From Pelotomaculum_C sp050950345 (GTDB lineage Bacteria; Bacillota; Desulfotomaculia; Desulfotomaculales; Pelotomaculaceae), in NCBI GenBank assembly GCA_050950345.1, contig JBMNHK010000004.1, positions 224,584 through 288,583 on the forward strand: 64,000 bases of DNA, given 5' to 3'. Below the pieces are notes generated by a model. It saw only the letters and a program-made list of their open reading frames with translations, was not told the origin of the DNA and searched no databases. Each line of letters begins with the position of its first letter. Position 1 is the first letter of the stretch. Positions 61,355 through 64,000 of this stretch are shown piece after piece. Both the position numbers and the translations under genes were made by a program.

Positions 61355-62558
61355 GGTAAGTTGTAAAATTAAATGCCGCATATAACAAAAAAATAGAGAC
61401 TCATGGCAAAACCTCTGATATGTTAAAGGTGACTAAACCACAACATAAAGGAGGCCATGCACATGAGTCAATCCCATTGTACCACGACATTACGCCGTTT
61501 TAAACACATTACATTAAGAGAACGCTACCAGATTGAAATTCTACTCAAGGAGAAGAAGCGCCCAGCGAGATAGCGAAGCTGTTAGGCAAGCATAAACGAA
61601 CCATCGAACGCGAGATTGGCCGTGGGACTGTCAGGATGCTAGGATACGACCTTACTTATGTAGACAAATACTGCGCAGATACAGCCGAGCGAGTATACCG
61701 CGAAAAAGCCGCTAATAAGGGAGCATGCTTAAAGATTGGTCATGACCATGAACTGGCAAATCACATAGAAAAAAAGATTATCCAGGAGAAATATACGCCT
61801 GACGCAGTCATTGGCGAAATCTGGGCAAAAGGCATAAAATTTAAGACCAGTATATGTACAAAAACGCTCTATAACTATATCGATAAAGAATTATTTGCAA
61901 ATATAACGAATAAAGACCTGCCGGTAAAACGAGTACCCCGAAAAAAACGCCATAAGAAGGTAAGAGTTGCCCACAACAATCTAAAAGGCACTAGCATAGA
62001 AGAAAGACCTGAAGCAGCTGGTAGCCGGGAGGGAAGCCGGCCATTGGGAGATGGATTGTGTAGTAAGTGGCAAAGGAAAAGGCAAAGCCGCACTGCTAGT
62101 TCTGACAGAACGCAAGTCGAGAAAAGAGCTTATCCGAAAGATGCCGGAAAAGACACAGAAATCAGTGAAGAAAGCCCTGGATAGGCTTGAAAGGGAGTAC
62201 GGAACACGCTTTGCAGAAGTGTTTAAAAACCATTACGGTAGACAATGGAAGCGAGTTTCTTAACAGTGCTGAATTAGAGAGTTCGGTCAGAAAGCCAGGC
62301 ACTCAACGGACAAAAATCTTTTATGCCCACCCATTTAGCGCCTGGGAACGTGGAACCAATGAAAATGCCAACAAGTTAATCCGCCGGTTTATACCAAAGG
62401 GCACAGATATCAGCAAGCTTAAGCAAAAAGACATCAGGCGAATTGAGAACTGGATGAATAATTACCCAAGAAAAATTCATGGATATAAATCTGCTAATGA
62501 GATGGTAGCATAATCAGAGGTGCCAAAATATGGGTGGCAATTAAACTTGCAATTAACC
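61355..62558 (+). mobile_element. IS30-family insertion sequence, copy 2 (frameshifted)
   Basis: 1204 bases, collinear with copy 1 at 11278-12480 and nearly identical. I see one substitution (61507) and three single-base indels, all in short homopolymers. Both ends are complete and a direct repeat flanks it. Confidence 0.9.
61463..62513 (+). pseudogene. IS30-family transposase pseudogene
   Basis: Would encode the same 349-residue transposase as copy 1, but the frame is broken three times: a C lost at 61561-61563, a G gained at about 62031-62033, and an A gained at 62225-62229. The result is three overlapping open pieces (beginning near 61636, 62051 and 62187), none of which carries the whole DDE core with the DNA-binding domain. 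The rest of the sequence is practically unchanged, so the breaks are recent or are sequencing errors. The element could still be moved by copy 1 transposase. Confidence 0.88.
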
Positions 62559-62694
62559 TTTTTATTAAGTATGACCGAATAATATTGAAAACATATGCAG
62601 AAGCGTTTTATAATTAGTAACTAGGGTGTTTTTTTGCTATCGTCCAGATAATTGAACTCTTACTTAAATAATGGCTAATTTAGGGGGCTTATCG

Positions 62695-64000
62695 ATGCCA
62701 TATGATCCAACGCAACTTAAAGATTTTGAAATTGCCGAATTAGCTGAAAAAAATATGCCCACAACAGCAGCCTGGCAAGAGCGACTGGGGCTTACCGGAG
62801 ATGAAATAATTCCTTACGGCCGCATCAGCAAACTGGATTTTATGAATATTATGGAACGTTTCCAAAATCGGCCCGACGGCAAATACATTAACATAACCGC
62901 CATTACGCCCACACCCTTGGGGGAAGGTAAAACAACCACCACTTTGGGTTTGGTAGAGGGACTGGCTAAGCGGGGGATGAACGCAGGCGCTACCATAAGA
63001 CAGCCTTCCGGCGGCCCTACCATGAACATTAAAGGAACTGCCGCCGGTGGTGGCAATGCCCTGGCCATCCCCATGACGGAATTTTCCCTGGGGCTGACCG
63101 GGGATATCAACGATATTATGAATGCCCATAACCTCTGCATGGTCGCTCTCAATGCCCGGATGCAGCACGAGCGCAACTATGACGACGCCGAATTGGCCAA
63201 GCGCAACTTAAGGCGCCTGGATATCGATCCCACCAATGTAGAAATGGGCTGGGTCATCGATTTCTGTGCCCAGGGCTTGCGTAAAATCATCATGGGTATC
63301 GGCGGCAAAATGGACGGTTATATGATGGAGTCGAAGTTTGGCATTGCGGTCAGCTCCGAATTGATGGCCATTCTGGCCGTTGCCACCGACTTAAAAGACT
63401 TGCGGGAGCGCATCGGCAAAATCATTGTGGCCTATGATAAAAAAGGCCGGCCGGTGACCACCTCGGACCTGGAGGTGGCAGGAGCCATGACGGCTTTTAT
63501 GCGCAATGCCATCAATCCGACCCTGATCAGCACGGTGGAGTACCAGCCCGTGCTGGTGCACGCGGGCCCCTTTGCCAACATTGCTATTGGCCAGTCCTCC
63601 ATTATTGCCGATCGGATTGCCTTAAAGCTCTTTGACTATAATGTTACCGAAAGCGGCTTTGGCGCCGACATCGGTTTTGAGAAATTCTGGAACGTTAAAT
63701 GCCGCTATAGCGGGCTCACTCCCAATGTATCGGTGATCACTGCCACCATCCGGGCCCTCAAGATGCACGGGGGCGGCCCCAAAGTGGTACCCGGCCGGCC
63801 GCTGCCGGAAGAATACCGCCGTGAAAACCTGGAACTTCTGGAAAAGGGGATGCCTAATCTCCTGCACCATATAGCCACCGTGAAAAAATCAGGGATCAAT
63901 CCCGTTGTCTGTATCAACGCTTTCCATACGGATACCAAAGAGGAAATTGCCCTGGTGCGCCGTTATGCGGAGCAGGCCGGTGCCCGATGTGCCCTGTCGG
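62695..64000 (+). CDS. fhs: Formate-tetrahydrofolate ligase (partial, runs off the window)
   Basis: Activates formate to 10-formyl-tetrahydrofolate with ATP, a step of the methyl branch of the Wood-Ljungdahl pathway and of one-carbon metabolism. The first 435 codons of a family of about 555-560 residues are present. The P-loop TPLGEGKTTTT is near residue 74, followed by RQPSGGPTMNIKGTAAGGG and the ligand-binding HAGPFANIAIGQSS region near 285. ATG 62695 follows aggggg by seven bases. It lies 120 bases after the IS30 copy, whose insertion could affect its promoter. The 3' end is outside the window. Confidence 0.95.
   Translation, partial: MPYDPTQLKDFEIAELAEKNMPTTAAWQERLGLTGDEIIPYGRISKLDFMNIMERFQNRPDGKYINITAITPTPLGEGKTTTTLGLVEGLAKRGMNAGATIRQPSGGPTMNIKGTAAGGGNALAIPMTEFSLGLTGDINDIMNAHNLCMVALNARMQHERNYDDAELAKRNLRRLDIDPTNVEMGWVIDFCAQGLRKIIMGIGGKMDGYMMESKFGIAVSSELMAILAVATDLKDLRERIGKIIVAYDKKGRPVTTSDLEVAGAMTAFMRNAINPTLISTVEYQPVLVHAGPFANIAIGQSSIIADRIALKLFDYNVTESGFGADIGFEKFWNVKCRYSGLTPNVSVITATIRALKMHGGGPKVVPGRPLPEEYRRENLELLEKGMPNLLHHIATVKKSGINPVVCINAFHTDTKEEIALVRRYAEQAGARCALS

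Larger units (their letters stand above)
61340..62573 (+). repeat. 15-bp target-site duplication flanking IS30 copy 2
   Basis: tttttattaagtatg lies at 61340-61354 and again at 62559-62573, abutting both ends of the element. One or two further C residues match to the left, depending on where the terminus is drawn. Confidence 0.85.

Overview
The window looks like chromosomal DNA of an anaerobic, endospore-forming Gram-positive bacterium of the class Clostridia, most likely the Peptococcaceae-type (Desulfotomaculum/Pelotomaculum/Thermincola-like) lineage. The evidence is a spoVAC-spoVAD-spoVAE set with DUF1657 and YetF-like partners, SLH-anchored surface proteins, ECF transporters, a T-box leader, an [FeFe]-hydrogenase maturase (HydG), a molybdenum hydroxylase and the start of formate-tetrahydrofolate ligase. 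The genus is an inference; no rRNA or tRNA gene was seen.

Layout. 1-6250: branched-chain amino acid genes leuA-leuC-leuD-leuB-cimA, covering leucine synthesis and the citramalate route to isoleucine, which share LeuCD and LeuB. 6290-9700: the c-di-AMP/cell-wall group cdaA-cdaR-glmM. 9760-12480: a small cupin, a zinc-dependent phospholipase C-like protein and an intact IS30-family element. 12500-15415: a T-box leader (probable leucine specifier) with its promoter and terminator, controlling a fused TIM-barrel isomerase/acyl-CoA synthetase. 15430-20600: ribosomal protein L25, FeoB/FeoA, a DtxR-family regulator and a soluble PAS histidine kinase. 20600-23710: housekeeping genes (CMD-family protein, TcdA, GIY-YIG, DUF2284, MsrAB). 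23880-27690: a sporulation operon with the composition of the spoVA2mob heat-resistance operon. 27770-29690: a ComEC-like secreted hydrolase and a Nudix ADP-ribose pyrophosphatase.

29690-39062 (minus strand) is the most interesting region. A cobalamin riboswitch with a terminator precedes a large surface protein made of cyclase-like alpha/alpha repeats, a transcobalamin-type DUF4430 domain and three SLH domains. It is followed by a membrane-anchored DUF4430 protein, a secreted alpha/alpha-repeat protein, and EcfT, a fused EcfA-EcfA' and an S component. This reads as a complete Gram-positive corrinoid capture-and-import system built from the two halves of animal intrinsic factor/transcobalamin.

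39400-49430: a stalk-domain/DUF6612 protein, a ferredoxin, a three-subunit molybdenum hydroxylase with a MobA-like/HD fusion and a histidine phosphatase (probable cofactor maturation), a small Cys-rich protein and an Xaa-Pro peptidase. 49550-53690: a possible structured RNA, a secreted YcdB/SLH protein, and hydG preceded by an unassigned structured leader with a terminator and a perfectly complementary anti-terminator segment. 53700-61270: cysteine synthase, a zinc/manganese-binding lipoprotein, a stalk/DUF3298 protein, RecQ, an RluA-type pseudouridine synthase and a cupin. 61355-62558: a second, nearly identical IS30 copy broken by three homopolymer frameshifts. 62695-64000: formate-tetrahydrofolate ligase, cut by the window end.
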